A stretch of 64,000 bases of DNA from Rhizobium sp. NFR03 (GCF_900111275.1 NZ_FOGR01000005.1:62001-126000), one strand, 5' to 3'; positions 53,811 through 62,743 are shown, counted from the first letter of the stretch. Notes: generated by a model from the sequence alone, not told the origin. Translations and numbers: made by a program.

Positions 53811-54319
53811 GATCGTTCCTGTTCTTCTCGGCGTGTGTCGGCTTGCAGGTCCGGACGCTGCTTGTCCTCTTGCGTTGCCAGCGCGAAGTTCGAATAGCGC
53901 CGGTCGTCCGTCACCTCCTCGCCGATCCAGTCCGGTAAAACAGGGTCGTCGGTCTCGGTGCGCATTTCGACCTCGGCAACGATCAGCCCGGCATAGGGTT
54001 CCTCGAACACGTCCACTTCCCAGACATGTGTTCCGCCCGGTACGCGATAGCGCGTCTTGGCGATCACGGTGCCTATGGCGGAGGCGATCAGTTCCTCGCC
54101 GTCATCGAGCGGTACATCGTACTCGAACTCGTCCCGCGTCAGCATGCCGGTGCCGATCTTGATGGTCAGCCGGGCACTCTCGTCATCGATCAGGCGGATG
54201 CGAACGGTGCGGTCGTCCATGGCGGCGAGATAACCCTGACGCATGGCGACGCCCGGTCCGGCCTCTGCGCGCCAGCCCTCGTGCCTCACAAGGAATTTCC
54301 GTTCGATTTCCTTGGCCAT
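53795..54319 (-). CDS. CYTH-domain triphosphatase
   Basis: 174 residues from ATG 54317-54319; the frame opens 19 codons earlier without homology. The N-terminal ExExK signature is EIERK (Glu4, Glu6, Lys8), followed by the alternating charged strands of the triphosphate tunnel (TVRIRLIDDESARLTIK; EVDVFEEPYAGLIVAEVEM). The family hydrolyses inorganic triphosphate or related triphosphates with a divalent metal. First gene of the CYTH-CHAD pair. Confidence 0.93.
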   Translation of the reverse strand: MAKEIERKFLVRHEGWRAEAGPGVAMRQGYLAAMDDRTVRIRLIDDESARLTIKIGTGMLTRDEFEYDVPLDDGEELIASAIGTVIAKTRYRVPGGTHVWEVDVFEEPYAGLIVAEVEMRTETDDPVLPDWIGEEVTDDRRYSNFALATQEDKQRPDLQADTRREEQERSWPTD

Positions 54320-54511
54320 CCCAGTCCTCGCCCAGCCCTCGCCCACGCCTCGGGTCGCATCCTTCAACACGGTCAACGTAATTCAGAAACCGCGAAAGTC
54401 CACCATGTTGACCCCGCGATACTGCCACACAAGAAGGCCGGGGCATCTCGACATTGGCGGATGCGGGCGGTATTGCGGAGGAAGATTCAATCGATTGAGG
54501 AGTGAAGCCGC

Positions 54512-55150
54512 ATGATCGAGAAAACCGAACGCCTTCTGTCCGTCCTCAAGCTGCAGCCGGTCGTGCCGGTGCTCATCATCGAAGACCTCGCGACGGCCGT
54601 GCCGCTCGCCCGGGCATTGGTGGCCGGCGGCCTGAAGGCGATCGAAATCACGCTGCGCACGCCGGCAGCGCTTGGGGCCATCGAGGCGGTCGCCAAGGAG
54701 GTCGAAGGTGCCGTAACCGGCGCTGGCACCATTCTCAATGCAGAGCACTATGCAGCTGCCGTCAAGGCCGGCGCGCAGTTTATCGTCAGCCCGGGCACAA
54801 CGCCCGATCTGCTGGACGCGGCTGACGATCACGAGGCATCCTTCCTGCCGGGCGCTTCCACGGCCAGCGAAGCGATGATCCTGCGGGCCGAAGGCTATGA
54901 TGTCATGAAGTTCTTTCCTGCCGAGCAGGCAGGCGGCGCAGCTTTTCTGAAGTCGCTGTCCTCACCGCTCGCCGGAACGCTGTTCTGCCCGACCGGCGGC
55001 ATCACGCTGAAGAACGCCAAGGACTATCTCTCGCTGCCCAACGTCATCTGCGTGGGCGGCTCCTGGGTCGCGCCTAGGGAATTGGTTGCTGCTGGCGACT
55101 GGGCCGGCATCACAAAGCTGGCATCGGAAGCCTGCGCACTGACAGCTTAA
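54512..55150 (+). CDS. eda: 2-dehydro-3-deoxy-phosphogluconate (KDPG) aldolase
   Basis: Splits KDPG into pyruvate and glyceraldehyde 3-phosphate in the Entner-Doudoroff pathway. 212 residues, class I aldolase: Schiff-base Lys133 in DVMKFFPAE, catalytic Glu45 in IEITLRTP, and FCPTGGI near the phosphate site. SD-like GAGGAG lies about 15 bases before the ATG with a nearer GAAG. No edd neighbour. A terminator follows. Confidence 0.96.
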   Translation: MIEKTERLLSVLKLQPVVPVLIIEDLATAVPLARALVAGGLKAIEITLRTPAALGAIEAVAKEVEGAVTGAGTILNAEHYAAAVKAGAQFIVSPGTTPDLLDAADDHEASFLPGASTASEAMILRAEGYDVMKFFPAEQAGGAAFLKSLSSPLAGTLFCPTGGITLKNAKDYLSLPNVICVGGSWVAPRELVAAGDWAGITKLASEACALTA

Positions 55151-55187
55151 GTGGCTGGCCCGACAGGGAACAGTGCGGAAACGCTCG

Positions 55188-55220
55188 GCGGATCAGTCAT
55201 TTAGGTGGCTGATCCGCTTT
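55188..55220 (+). terminator. Terminator after eda
   Basis: GCGGATCAG (55188-55196) and CTGATCCGC (55209-55217) form a 9-bp stem with a 12-base loop, followed by TTTATCGCTTT; 38 bases past the eda stop. Confidence 0.65.
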
Positions 55221-55329
55221 ATCGCTTTCGGTAAGCCGTCGCGCGACCGTCCAGAGGCGGCATTTGTTTTCCGAATGCGGCCTCCTATCTCTCCTCCACA
55301 GATGAACCAATCAGGAGGTTGACGACAGG

Positions 55330-56187
55330 ATGTTCGACGCGAAAAAACTGCTGGACCAGTTTCTCGGATCTCAAGGGCTCGGGGGGCAGGGCACACAGGA
55401 TCGTTCGGGATCGCAATCCGGATCGCAATCGGGGTCTCAAGGCGGTTTCCTTGGCGGTGCGGGCGGAAGTTCGATGGGCGGTGCGCTTGGGGGCCTTCTG
55501 GGTGGCGGCTCGATGAAGGACAAGGCCGGGCAGATCGTTCAGATGGCGCGCAACAATCCGCTCAAGACCGGCGGCCTCGCTGCCGTTCTGCTCGGCACTG
55601 GCACCGGACGCGACATCGCGGGCACGGCGCTGAAGCTCGGGGGGCTCGCCGCCATCGCCGGCCTCGGCTATACCGCTTACAAGAATTATCAGGCCGGACA
55701 GGCACCGCAGCGGGTCGATCCGCAGACCGCACCGGAAATCCTGCCGCCGCCGGATCATTCCGGCTTCTCCATCTCGCCTTCCGTCGTGCGCAATGATTTC
55801 GTGCTCGTTCTCGTGCGCGCCATGATCGCGGCCGCGCGTGCCGACGGGCATATCGACGAGAGCGAGCGTGCGCGTATCATGGAGCGTGTGGGTGCCAGCG
55901 GGCTCGACAGCGAGGCGGAAGCTTTCCTGCGTGACGAGCTTGCGAGCCCGGTCGATATCGACGGTCTCGTGGCCGCCGCCCGCACGGAGGAGGAGAAGGT
56001 CGAGCTTTACACGGCTTCCCGCCTGACCATCGAGCCGGACAGCCGCACGGAGCGCGGCTACCTCGACATGCTCGCCGGCCGCCTCGGCCTGCCGGATGCA
56101 CTGGTGGATCACATCGAGGCTACGGTCGCCTCCGCCAAGGTTCCGGCCGGCAGCAGCCCTTCCGTGGTCGATCCCTCGATCATCTGA
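55330..56187 (+). CDS. DUF533 (YebE/TerB-like) protein
   Basis: 285 residues. Residues 1-65 are a Gly/Ser/Gln-rich linker with GSQ repeats and a GGALGGLLGGG run; 75-115 hold a hydrophobic stretch (GGLAAVLLGTGTGRD, LGGLAAIAGLGYTAY) that could insert in the membrane. The C-terminal domain (150-270) is TerB-like helical, with AARADGHIDESERARIME, a Asp/Glu pattern resembling a metal site. Function of the family is unknown; a stress/envelope role is often assumed. SD AGGAGG 14 bases before ATG. Confidence 0.88.
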   Translation: MFDAKKLLDQFLGSQGLGGQGTQDRSGSQSGSQSGSQGGFLGGAGGSSMGGALGGLLGGGSMKDKAGQIVQMARNNPLKTGGLAAVLLGTGTGRDIAGTALKLGGLAAIAGLGYTAYKNYQAGQAPQRVDPQTAPEILPPPDHSGFSISPSVVRNDFVLVLVRAMIAAARADGHIDESERARIMERVGASGLDSEAEAFLRDELASPVDIDGLVAAARTEEEKVELYTASRLTIEPDSRTERGYLDMLAGRLGLPDALVDHIEATVASAKVPAGSSPSVVDPSII

Positions 56188-56327
56188 CATCGCTTCTCCA
56201 TGCGCGGCGGTGATGATCGTATCACCGGAATGCATTTGCGCCGCCGCGCACCTTCGCCTATGCCGAAAAGCGAGGTCTGCCGGCTGACTGCCGGATAGGG
56301 CCTGGTCTCGATCTGGGCGAGGATGAT

Positions 56328-57026
56328 ATGACGAACCGCGATTTGACCGGCTGGGCGGGATGCCCGGCGCCGAAGCCTGTGACGCTCGAAGGCGCCTATA
56401 TCGTGCTCGAGCCGTATGATCGGGCGCGGCACCTTCAGGCGCTCTGGGATGCCTTTGGCGGTCTCGCAATCAACGAGCGGCTTCGCTATTTCCCGCAATC
56501 GACATTCGTCGGTGCCGACGCTTTTGGGGAATGGCTCGATGCGGCCCAAGTCAATTGGGTAACGCTGGTTTTCAGAGACAAGGCCAGCGGCAATGTCGTG
56601 GGCATGGCAAGCTACATGCGGCCGGACCCAACCTACGGCGTCGTTGAAGTTGGTTCGGTCGCGCATGGCGATGCCATGGCGCGTTCGCCTCTGGCCACCG
56701 AAGCACATTATCTCATGGCCCGGCATGTCTTCGCAGACCTTGGATATCGCCGCTACGAGTGGAAATGCCATAATGACAACACGCCGAGCAAGGTCGCGGC
56801 AGCGCGGCTCGGCTTCACCTTCGAAGGCATCTTCCGTCAGCACATGGTCTCCAAGGGTGCCAACCGCGATACGGCGTGGTTCTCGATGATCGATGGCGAG
56901 TGGCCGGTGCTCGACGCGGCCTTCAAGGCATGGCTCGCGCCCGAGAACTTCGATGGCGAAGGGCGGCAGCGCCGGCGTCTGGAAGACCTGCGCGCGGAGA
57001 TTGCCGCCGTAAGCGGTGCCGCATGA
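56328..57026 (+). CDS. GNAT-family N-acetyltransferase (RimJ/RimL-like)
   Basis: 232 residues. Acetyl-CoA fold with VVGMASYMRPDP (strand 4), the Ala-rich motif A region LATEAHYLMARHVFADLG and motif B CHNDNTPSKVAAARLGFTFEG, typical of RimJ/RimL-type enzymes acting on amines or protein N-termini. Acceptor unknown. Coupled by ATGA to the small membrane protein downstream. Confidence 0.9.
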   Translation: MTNRDLTGWAGCPAPKPVTLEGAYIVLEPYDRARHLQALWDAFGGLAINERLRYFPQSTFVGADAFGEWLDAAQVNWVTLVFRDKASGNVVGMASYMRPDPTYGVVEVGSVAHGDAMARSPLATEAHYLMARHVFADLGYRRYEWKCHNDNTPSKVAAARLGFTFEGIFRQHMVSKGANRDTAWFSMIDGEWPVLDAAFKAWLAPENFDGEGRQRRRLEDLRAEIAAVSGAA

Positions 57027-57232
57027 AGAAGCTCGATAGGCGGGACAGGTCGGCGGCTATTGCCGCTGCGGTCTTTCTCCTGGTCTTCGGCGCCGGATTC
57101 CTGTTCCTGCCCAGAGCCATGATCTACCTGGGCGCCATCTCGCCCTATCTTGCAGCCTTCGTCGGCACGGTGTTCGTGCTGGCCTTCTTTTTCGTCTTCT
57201 GGCTTCGCGCCCGCTATCAACGCCGCAGGTGA
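57023..57232 (+). CDS. Small two-helix membrane protein
   Basis: 69 residues beginning MKKLDRRDRSAAIAAA, with two hydrophobic helices (about 11-31 and 38-60) and basic ends, so both termini are probably cytoplasmic. Starts within the GNAT stop codon (ATGA), which supports that it is translated. No family recognised. Confidence 0.7.
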   Translation: MKKLDRRDRSAAIAAAVFLLVFGAGFLFLPRAMIYLGAISPYLAAFVGTVFVLAFFFVFWLRARYQRRR

Positions 57233-57263
57233 GGGCCGCAGGTGAGGGGCCGCCGGTGAGGGG
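57222..57263. repeat. Three tandem GCCGCAGGTGAGG units
   Basis: Units of 13, 14 and 15 bases (GCCGCAGGTGAGG, GCCGCAGGTGAGGG, GCCGCCGGTGAGGGG) run from the end of the small membrane gene to just before the permease stop. Probably slippage; the first unit contains the TGA stop codon, so further units would not lengthen that protein. Confidence 0.7.
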
Positions 57264-57264
57264 C

Positions 57265-58332
57265 TCAGCCCTGCAGCGATGCGCCAAGCAAAGCGAGGCC
57301 GAGCCCGAGAACGAGGACCGCGCCGAAGATCTCGATGCCGTTCGTTATCCGCATGGCCGTGCCGGCGCTCGATGCGTAGCGCACGGCGATGTCCTTGGCG
57401 GTAACGGCGAGGGTGGCAAGCACGGAAACGGTGATCGCCGTTCCCATCGACATTGCCAGCACCGACAGAACGCCGCCGAGATAGAGCCCGTTCAGCAGCG
57501 CGAAGGACAGAACGATCAGCGCGCCCGAGCAGGGACGCAGACCAACGGCCAGCACCGCCGACCAGGCCTCGCGCAGCTGGAAGCGGTCGCCCTTCAGCAT
57601 GGACGGGTCGGGCGAGTGCGCGTGGCCGCAGCTGGAGCAGACCTCTCCCGGACCGTGTGCGTGTCCTGCGTGACCATGTGCGTGGTCGTCGTGGCCGTGC
57701 GCGTGCCGATGATGATGTCCATCGCCGGCTTCCGGTATCGCATGCGCGAAATCCGGGCCGCCGGCGAGTGCGAATTCCGGCGCTTGCGAGGGGCGGGCCA
57801 GCGCCCGCATCTTGCGGAACAGCAGCCAGCCGCCGAAGGCGGCGACCAGAGCGTAGCTGACGCGCTCAAGGAAGGTGGTGGCCTGCGTCATCGAGATCGA
57901 GCTTCCGCGCAGGACCAGATAGGCGGCGCCGACGAGAAGGATGGCGACGCCGCCCTGCAGGAAGGACGACATGAAGGACAGCGTGACGCCGCGCTTCAAT
58001 TCGGTCTCGTTGGCGATCATGTAGGACGAGATGACCGCCTTGCCATGGCCGGGGCCGGCCGCATGAAAGACGCCATAGGCAAAGGACAGTCCCACCAGCG
58101 ACCAGAGGTGCCAGGGATTGTCGCGCATGCCCTTCAGCGCGTCCGTCAGGGTGCGGTAGAAGCCCTGCTGCTCCATGTTCACCCAGGAAAGAAACCCGCC
58201 GAGAAATCCGGATGTGTTGAACGCCGGCTCGGCCGTGCCGATGCCGAGCGGCGACTGGGCATGTGCGCTGGCGGCAGCCACGACCAGCAGGGCGGTGACG
58301 ATGAAAGGAAGGCGAAGAGCGCGGGTCAGCAT
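57265..58332 (-). CDS. Nickel/cobalt transporter (NicO/RcnA-like) with His-rich loop
   Basis: 355 residues with a signal-like N-terminus (cleavage near AHA-Q), six or so helices, and the NicO motif FHAAGPGHGKAV (about 89-100), which supplies metal ligands in the membrane. Residues 206-239 are a His-rich loop (GHHHRHAHGHDDHAHGHAGHAH, in parts) ending in CSSCGHAH. NicO proteins can export (RcnA) or, with DUF1007 partners, handle Ni/Co across the membrane. Direction is not readable. Overlaps the DUF1007 gene by 7 bases. Confidence 0.9.
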   Translation of the reverse strand: MLTRALRLPFIVTALLVVAAASAHAQSPLGIGTAEPAFNTSGFLGGFLSWVNMEQQGFYRTLTDALKGMRDNPWHLWSLVGLSFAYGVFHAAGPGHGKAVISSYMIANETELKRGVTLSFMSSFLQGGVAILLVGAAYLVLRGSSISMTQATTFLERVSYALVAAFGGWLLFRKMRALARPSQAPEFALAGGPDFAHAIPEAGDGHHHRHAHGHDDHAHGHAGHAHGPGEVCSSCGHAHSPDPSMLKGDRFQLREAWSAVLAVGLRPCSGALIVLSFALLNGLYLGGVLSVLAMSMGTAITVSVLATLAVTAKDIAVRYASSAGTAMRITNGIEIFGAVLVLGLGLALLGASLQG

Positions 58333-58982
58333 GTGAATTCTATCCTCGTCGCAAAGAGCTTCGACATGTCGGTGCCCGTCGGGTCGGTGAAGAAGGCATC
58401 GGTCAGCGTGGACTGGTTCTGCGAGATCACCTCGTCCGGATCCGGTCGCACCACCTTGTGCTTGCAGGCTGCGAGCTTGTCGCCGACGACGGCGAGATCG
58501 CCATCGCTCGGGAAATCGATCGCGGTGTAGAGCGTCGGGTCGTAGATGCCGAAAGACATGGTGCCCTTCAACGGAATGGGCTCGGCCGGCTTGACGGCAA
58601 AGATCAGCAGCAGCTGGTTGTCCTTGAAGTCGGCATGGATCGCATCGGGTTTCGAAACCTTCACCAGCTTTCCGTTGTCGTAGATCGTCGTGTAGTAATT
58701 GTATTCGGCGAGCGAATCCAGAACGGTCTGCCCGACCTCGGCCAGTTCGTCCGGATCGAGCGTGGCGTTGGAGTTCTTGTCGAAATCGAGGAGAACGCTT
58801 GCCGAAAACAGCTCGTCAAAGCGCCAGACATTGCGCAACTGGCTGATATGACCCGTCTCGTCGGAGACGACCTCCAGGCGTGCCTCCGCGAAGATGTGCG
58901 GATGGGCGAAAGCCTGCGCGGGCAGAATGAGCGCTGCGGCAAGCCCGGCAAGCAGGCTTCGCGACGAAAGGGTACGTCTCAT
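58326..58982 (-). CDS. DUF1007 periplasmic protein, partner of the Ni/Co transporter
   Basis: 218 residues from ATG 58980-58982 (TTG three codons earlier also in frame). Signal peptide of about 26 residues ending AFA, then HPHIFAEARLEVV, the conserved His-containing start of mature DUF1007. Residues 68-79 (DKNSNATLDPDE) match the EF-hand loop pattern at positions 1, 3, 5, 7, 9 and 12, a likely divalent-metal site. DUF1007 genes regularly precede NicO transporters, so it probably delivers or senses metal in the periplasm. Confidence 0.9.
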   Translation of the reverse strand: MRRTLSSRSLLAGLAAALILPAQAFAHPHIFAEARLEVVSDETGHISQLRNVWRFDELFSASVLLDFDKNSNATLDPDELAEVGQTVLDSLAEYNYYTTIYDNGKLVKVSKPDAIHADFKDNQLLLIFAVKPAEPIPLKGTMSFGIYDPTLYTAIDFPSDGDLAVVGDKLAACKHKVVRPDPDEVISQNQSTLTDAFFTDPTGTDMSKLFATRIEFTC

Positions 58983-59119
58983 GGAAAACAATGTCCTTGC
59001 CTAGAGCGCTTCCGGCTCAAAAGATCTCGTGTCCGACGCAGACGCGGAGCAGGTGGTCCTGTCATCCCGCCTAAAGTAGACGGAATTGGGACAGGTGCGC
59101 TGCGGCTGGTCTCGTCGTC

Positions 59120-60019
59120 TTACGCATCCGCCCTTTTGCGAAACCAGCCATGTAGAAAATCGACCAGTGTGCGAACTTTCGTCGGCAGATACCGGCGGTG
59201 GGGGTAGATGGCATAGATGCCGCGATCATGCGGCAGAAAATCGTCCAGCACCGCGACAAGGCTGCCGTCCTCCAGCTTCTGCCGGGCAATGAAGTCGGGA
59301 ACGCCGGCGACGCCAAGCCCAGATTCGGCCGCGCGCAGGCTCGCCAGCGGGCTGTTGACCTCCATCGGGCCGCTGACCGGCACGGAGAAGTTCGTTCCAT
59401 CCTGCTCCACGAAACGCCAGTTGGTATAGGAGCGCCCATTGGTGTCGATCACGCAGGGCATGTGGGCGAGATCCGAGGGATGGGAGATCGGCCCGTGCTT
59501 TTCGAGGAAGGCCGGCGAAGCGCACATCTTGACGTGGAAGTCGTCGAGCTTGCGCGCGATCAACGTCGAATCCTCAAGCCGGGTAATGCGGATGGCCACG
59601 TCGAAACCTTCCTCGACCAGATCGACGAAGCGATCGTCCGAAATGATTTCCAGCGACAGCTCAGGGTGGGCGAGGCCGAAGTCGATGAGGGACTGGCCGA
59701 TATCCGCATCGATGAAGGTGCGGGGTGCGGAGATGCGCAGGCGCCCCTTAAGGTCGCTGTTTCCGGCACGCACGAGATCGGCGAGGTTGTCGATCTCCTT
59801 CAGGATTTCGGCAGCGGTGCGATAATAGATGTGGCCGGCTTCCGTCAGGGAGAATTGCCGTGTGGTACGGTTGAGAAGGAGAGCACCGAGTTCGTCCTCC
59901 AGTTCGCGCACATATTTCGAGAGCAGCGCCTTGGAGCGACCGACACGGCGGCCGGCAGCGGAGAAGCCCTCGGCATCGACGACGTCGATGAAGGCGCGGA
60001 TGCGTGTCAGTGTGTCCAT
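59120..60019 (-). CDS. LysR-family transcriptional regulator
   Basis: 299 residues from ATG 60017-60019; the frame opens 24 codons earlier with basic residues only. N-terminal winged HTH (FSAAGRRVGRSKALLSKYVRELEDELGA), then the type 2 periplasmic-binding-like effector domain, of the CrgA/YafC-like subgroup. Target unknown: the gene points away from the decarboxylase, and 100 bases separate it from the DUF1007 gene. Confidence 0.92.
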   Translation of the reverse strand: MDTLTRIRAFIDVVDAEGFSAAGRRVGRSKALLSKYVRELEDELGALLLNRTTRQFSLTEAGHIYYRTAAEILKEIDNLADLVRAGNSDLKGRLRISAPRTFIDADIGQSLIDFGLAHPELSLEIISDDRFVDLVEEGFDVAIRITRLEDSTLIARKLDDFHVKMCASPAFLEKHGPISHPSDLAHMPCVIDTNGRSYTNWRFVEQDGTNFSVPVSGPMEVNSPLASLRAAESGLGVAGVPDFIARQKLEDGSLVAVLDDFLPHDRGIYAIYPHRRYLPTKVRTLVDFLHGWFRKRADA

Positions 60020-60227
60020 CTTGGCTCCCCTGGCGCGGCTCCGGTTCGTTTGGGCCGGCATTTTCCGGGAACCATTATCGCGCCCTGTCATTCAAAACAT
60101 AGGGTTGGCGGTGTCCGCAACCCTGTTGACGATCAGGGAGGGGGCGGACGCCCATCCGTGCGCTGTTCGAAGCTTGTGCGAGGCTTGCGGCGAGGTTCAA
60201 AAAAATCGGGCGCGGATCAAAAAACGC

Positions 60228-60255
60228 TTGATTACGACAGTGATCTTTCTTATCT
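60228..60255 (+). promoter_or_regulatory. Candidate promoter of the decarboxylase leader
   Basis: TTGATT (60228-60233), 16-base spacer, TTATCT (60250-60255), preceded by an A-rich stretch. If used, the transcript would begin near 60262 and have a leader of about 420 bases before the odc2 ATG. Not the only possible choice. Confidence 0.35.
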
Positions 60256-60261
60256 CCGCTT

Positions 60262-60683
60262 TGCCCAAAGTCGCACGTGCCTGTGGGTGTCCGCCGATCC
60301 CTCGTTTGGTGAGGAAATCGGTAAGGTACCTGGATCTAACCGCTCCAGTCGTTTTTCCGGCCAACCGGAATTGCGAGGACATCTTGAAGCAACGACGGTG
60401 CGGGCCTTTTTGTTCTCTGCCGGCTTTCCATCAGCCGGGGTTACTGAAGAGGCACACCTTCATTGCCGGACGTGCGGTAGGTTCCAACCTCCAATCCATG
60501 GCAGACAAAGCCGGATGAACGCCTCGGCGGGCTTCATCCACAATTCGCGCTGTACGAGCGCATGTTAGGATTCCGGGGTCTCCACCGGCTGGTATCCGAA
60601 CGCGCACCCGTACGCCCTTTGTCCTTCACACCTCGGCGAGGTTTCCTCGCGGATCGTGAAGCCTAACGTATTGGGATTGAACC
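60262..60683 (+). ncRNA. Structured 5' leader of the ornithine/lysine decarboxylase gene (speF-type candidate)
   Basis: The 664 bases between the LysR start and the decarboxylase start hold no convincing gene but several hairpins: CCGAT-(CCTC..GAGG)-ATCGG at 60294-60321, CCGGCT..AGCCGG near 60420-60440, and a nested CTTCAC-(GCGAGG-TTT-CCTCGC)-GTGAAG at 60624-60661 just 22 bases before the ATG. A conserved speF RNA motif is known upstream of ornithine decarboxylase genes in alphaproteobacteria, and position and size fit. I cannot verify its consensus by eye. Confidence 0.5.
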
Positions 60684-61817
60684 ATGACGACTGCTCGCAT
60701 CATCGACTTCCTGAACACCCGTCGCCCGGAAGGCCCTTGCCTTGTCGTGGATCTCGATGTCGTCCGGGACAATTTCAAGGCTTTCCGCCACGCGATGCCG
60801 GACAGCTCGATCTATTATGCCGTCAAGGCCAATCCGTCGCCGGAAATCCTGCGTCTGCTCGCCGGTCTCGGCTCCAATTTCGATTGCGCCGGCGTGGCTG
60901 AAATCGAAATGGCGCTGGACGCCGGTGCGACCCCTTCGCGCGTCTCCTATGGCAACACGATCAAGAAGGAACGCGACATTGCCCGTGCGCACGCACTCGG
61001 CGTTTCGCTCTTTGCGGTCGACAGCCATGAGGAAGTCGAGAAGGTTTCGCGCGCCGCTCCGGGTGCCCGCGTGTTCTGCCGCGTCCTCACGGATGGCGAA
61101 GGTGCCGAATGGCCGCTGTCGCGCAAGTTCGGCTGCGTACCGCAGATGGCCGTCGACGTCCTCGTCTACGCTCACCAGCTCGGTCTCGTCTCCCACGGCG
61201 TCTCGTTCCATGTCGGCTCGCAGATGACGAAGGTCGATGCCTGGGACGTGGCTCTTGCCGATGCCAAGCGCGTTTTCGTGCAGCTGGCCAAGCAGGGCAT
61301 CGAGCTGAAGATGGTCAACATGGGCGGTGGTTTTCCGACCAAGTACCTGCGCGACGTTCCCTCGGCCGAAGCCTATGGCAAGGCCATCTATGCGGCGCTG
61401 CGCAAGCACTTCGGCAACCAGCTCCCGGAAACGATCATCGAGCCAGGTCGCGGCATGGTGGGCAATGCGGGTGTCATCAAGGCGGAAGTCATCCTGATTT
61501 CCAAGAAGTCGGACAATGACAACCACCGCTGGGTCTTCCTCGACATCGGCAAGTTCGGTGGTCTCGCCGAGACGATGGACGAAGCAATCCGCTACCCCAT
61601 CCGCACCGCGCATGATGCGGATGAGATGGAGCCCTGCGTGCTCGCCGGCCCGACCTGCGATTCGGCCGACGTGCTGTACGAGAAGAACATGTACCCGCTG
61701 CCCGTATCTCTCACGATCGGCGACGAGGTTCTGATCGAAGGCACCGGCGCTTACACGACGACCTACTCGGCCGTCGCCTTCAACGGTTTCGACCCGCTGA
61801 AGTCCTACGTCATCTGA
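60684..61817 (+). CDS. odc2: Ornithine/lysine decarboxylase, PLP fold III (Odc2-like)
   Basis: Makes putrescine and/or cadaverine. 377 residues with the alanine-racemase-like barrel: PLP lysine Lys48 in YYAVKANPSPEIL, GVSFHVGSQ, the glycine-rich phosphate loop VNMGGGFPTKY, EPGRGMVG, and the cross-subunit Cys in AGPTCDSADVL. It resembles eukaryotic-type ODC and Odc2 of Sinorhizobium meliloti, which accepts both lysine and ornithine; substrate split here is unknown. SD is weak (GGGATTGAACC), so control by the leader is plausible. Confidence 0.93.
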   Translation: MTTARIIDFLNTRRPEGPCLVVDLDVVRDNFKAFRHAMPDSSIYYAVKANPSPEILRLLAGLGSNFDCAGVAEIEMALDAGATPSRVSYGNTIKKERDIARAHALGVSLFAVDSHEEVEKVSRAAPGARVFCRVLTDGEGAEWPLSRKFGCVPQMAVDVLVYAHQLGLVSHGVSFHVGSQMTKVDAWDVALADAKRVFVQLAKQGIELKMVNMGGGFPTKYLRDVPSAEAYGKAIYAALRKHFGNQLPETIIEPGRGMVGNAGVIKAEVILISKKSDNDNHRWVFLDIGKFGGLAETMDEAIRYPIRTAHDADEMEPCVLAGPTCDSADVLYEKNMYPLPVSLTIGDEVLIEGTGAYTTTYSAVAFNGFDPLKSYVI

Positions 61818-61848
61818 CGTTACCTGAGGTTCCCGTTCACGGGTGCCC

Positions 61849-61872
61849 GCGGTTCCCGGTCACGGGAACCGC
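61849..61872 (+). terminator. Hairpin after odc2
   Basis: GCGGTTCCCG (61849-61858) and CGGGAACCGC (61863-61872) form a perfect 10-bp stem with a GTCA loop, 31 bases past the stop. A diverged half copy (GGTTCCCGTTCACGGG) lies directly upstream. No T-run, so strength is uncertain. Confidence 0.5.
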
Positions 61873-61931
61873 GCCTTCACAATGATCCTTCGATACCGTT
61901 TGAATCGGTTTTGAGTACGGGAGGCCTTGCT

Positions 61932-62525
61932 ATGGCCGCTGTTCTTGATTCTGTCCGCGCCTTCTTCGCGCAGAATGCCTTCACCATCGACGCCGAGAAC
62001 CCCGGCGACATCGTTGCGCGCGAGCGGCTGCTCGATCGCGCCATGGGCCCGAACCGTCGCCGCAAGTCGTCCGAGCAGATCCGCCGCGGGCGTGTGCCGG
62101 CCGAAGGTCTGGCACTGGTCGCGCGCGATTGCGATGGTCATGTGATCGGCACCGTGCGCCTGTGGAATGTCGATGCGGGTGTCGATGCCGAAGGTCGTGC
62201 CATTCCGGCGCTTCTGCTGGGTCCGCTCGCGGTCGATGCCGCGCAGGAGGGCAAGGGTGTCGGCGGCGCGCTGATGCGCGCGGCGATCGGCGAAGCCGCG
62301 TTGCGCGGACATGGCGCCATCCTGCTCGTGGGCGATGCGCCTTATTACGAGCGCTTCGGCTTTCAGGCGCAGCATGCCCAGCATCTCGTCATGCCGGGTC
62401 CGTTCGAACGCCATCGCTTCCTCGGCCTCGAGCTGAAGGAAGGCTGGCTGAAGGGCGCTGCCGGCATGCTGATCGCCAGCGGGCGCAAGCTCTCCCAGGT
62501 GATGCCGATGCGGAAGGTTGCCTGA
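61932..62525 (+). CDS. GNAT-family N-acetyltransferase (YhbS-like)
   Basis: 197 residues from ATG 61932 (SD GGGAGG, 7-base spacer); an in-frame TTG at 61911 has no SD. Acetyl-CoA motif A is LGPLAVDAAQEGKGVGGALMRAA with the Q/RxxGxG/A-type QEGKGVGG, and YYERFGF follows. Lies downstream of odc2, so a role in polyamine acetylation is tempting but unproven. Confidence 0.9.
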   Translation: MAAVLDSVRAFFAQNAFTIDAENPGDIVARERLLDRAMGPNRRRKSSEQIRRGRVPAEGLALVARDCDGHVIGTVRLWNVDAGVDAEGRAIPALLLGPLAVDAAQEGKGVGGALMRAAIGEAALRGHGAILLVGDAPYYERFGFQAQHAQHLVMPGPFERHRFLGLELKEGWLKGAAGMLIASGRKLSQVMPMRKVA

Positions 62526-62743
62526 CGCTACCGCGTCGTTGGACGATCGCCGGGCGGCTGTTTGACTTGGCGACAGGCCTGAACTAGCATGCGGCGGTAC
62601 GGGTGAGAGCCCCGGCCGTCCGCAAGTCTTTCCGGCTTTGGTGAAGTCTCTCCTGTCGTCTTTCGGTCATCCCTCCCGGCATGCTCCCGATGGCAATGCG
62701 GACACCATGGATATCACGGCATGCCATTGCTGGAGAGATTCCG

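Noticed and set aside
60498-60518. Six-codon ORF MADKAG in the decarboxylase leader as a regulatory peptide
   Set aside because: No SD before it and no polyamine-linked residue pattern; it is too short to support by eye.
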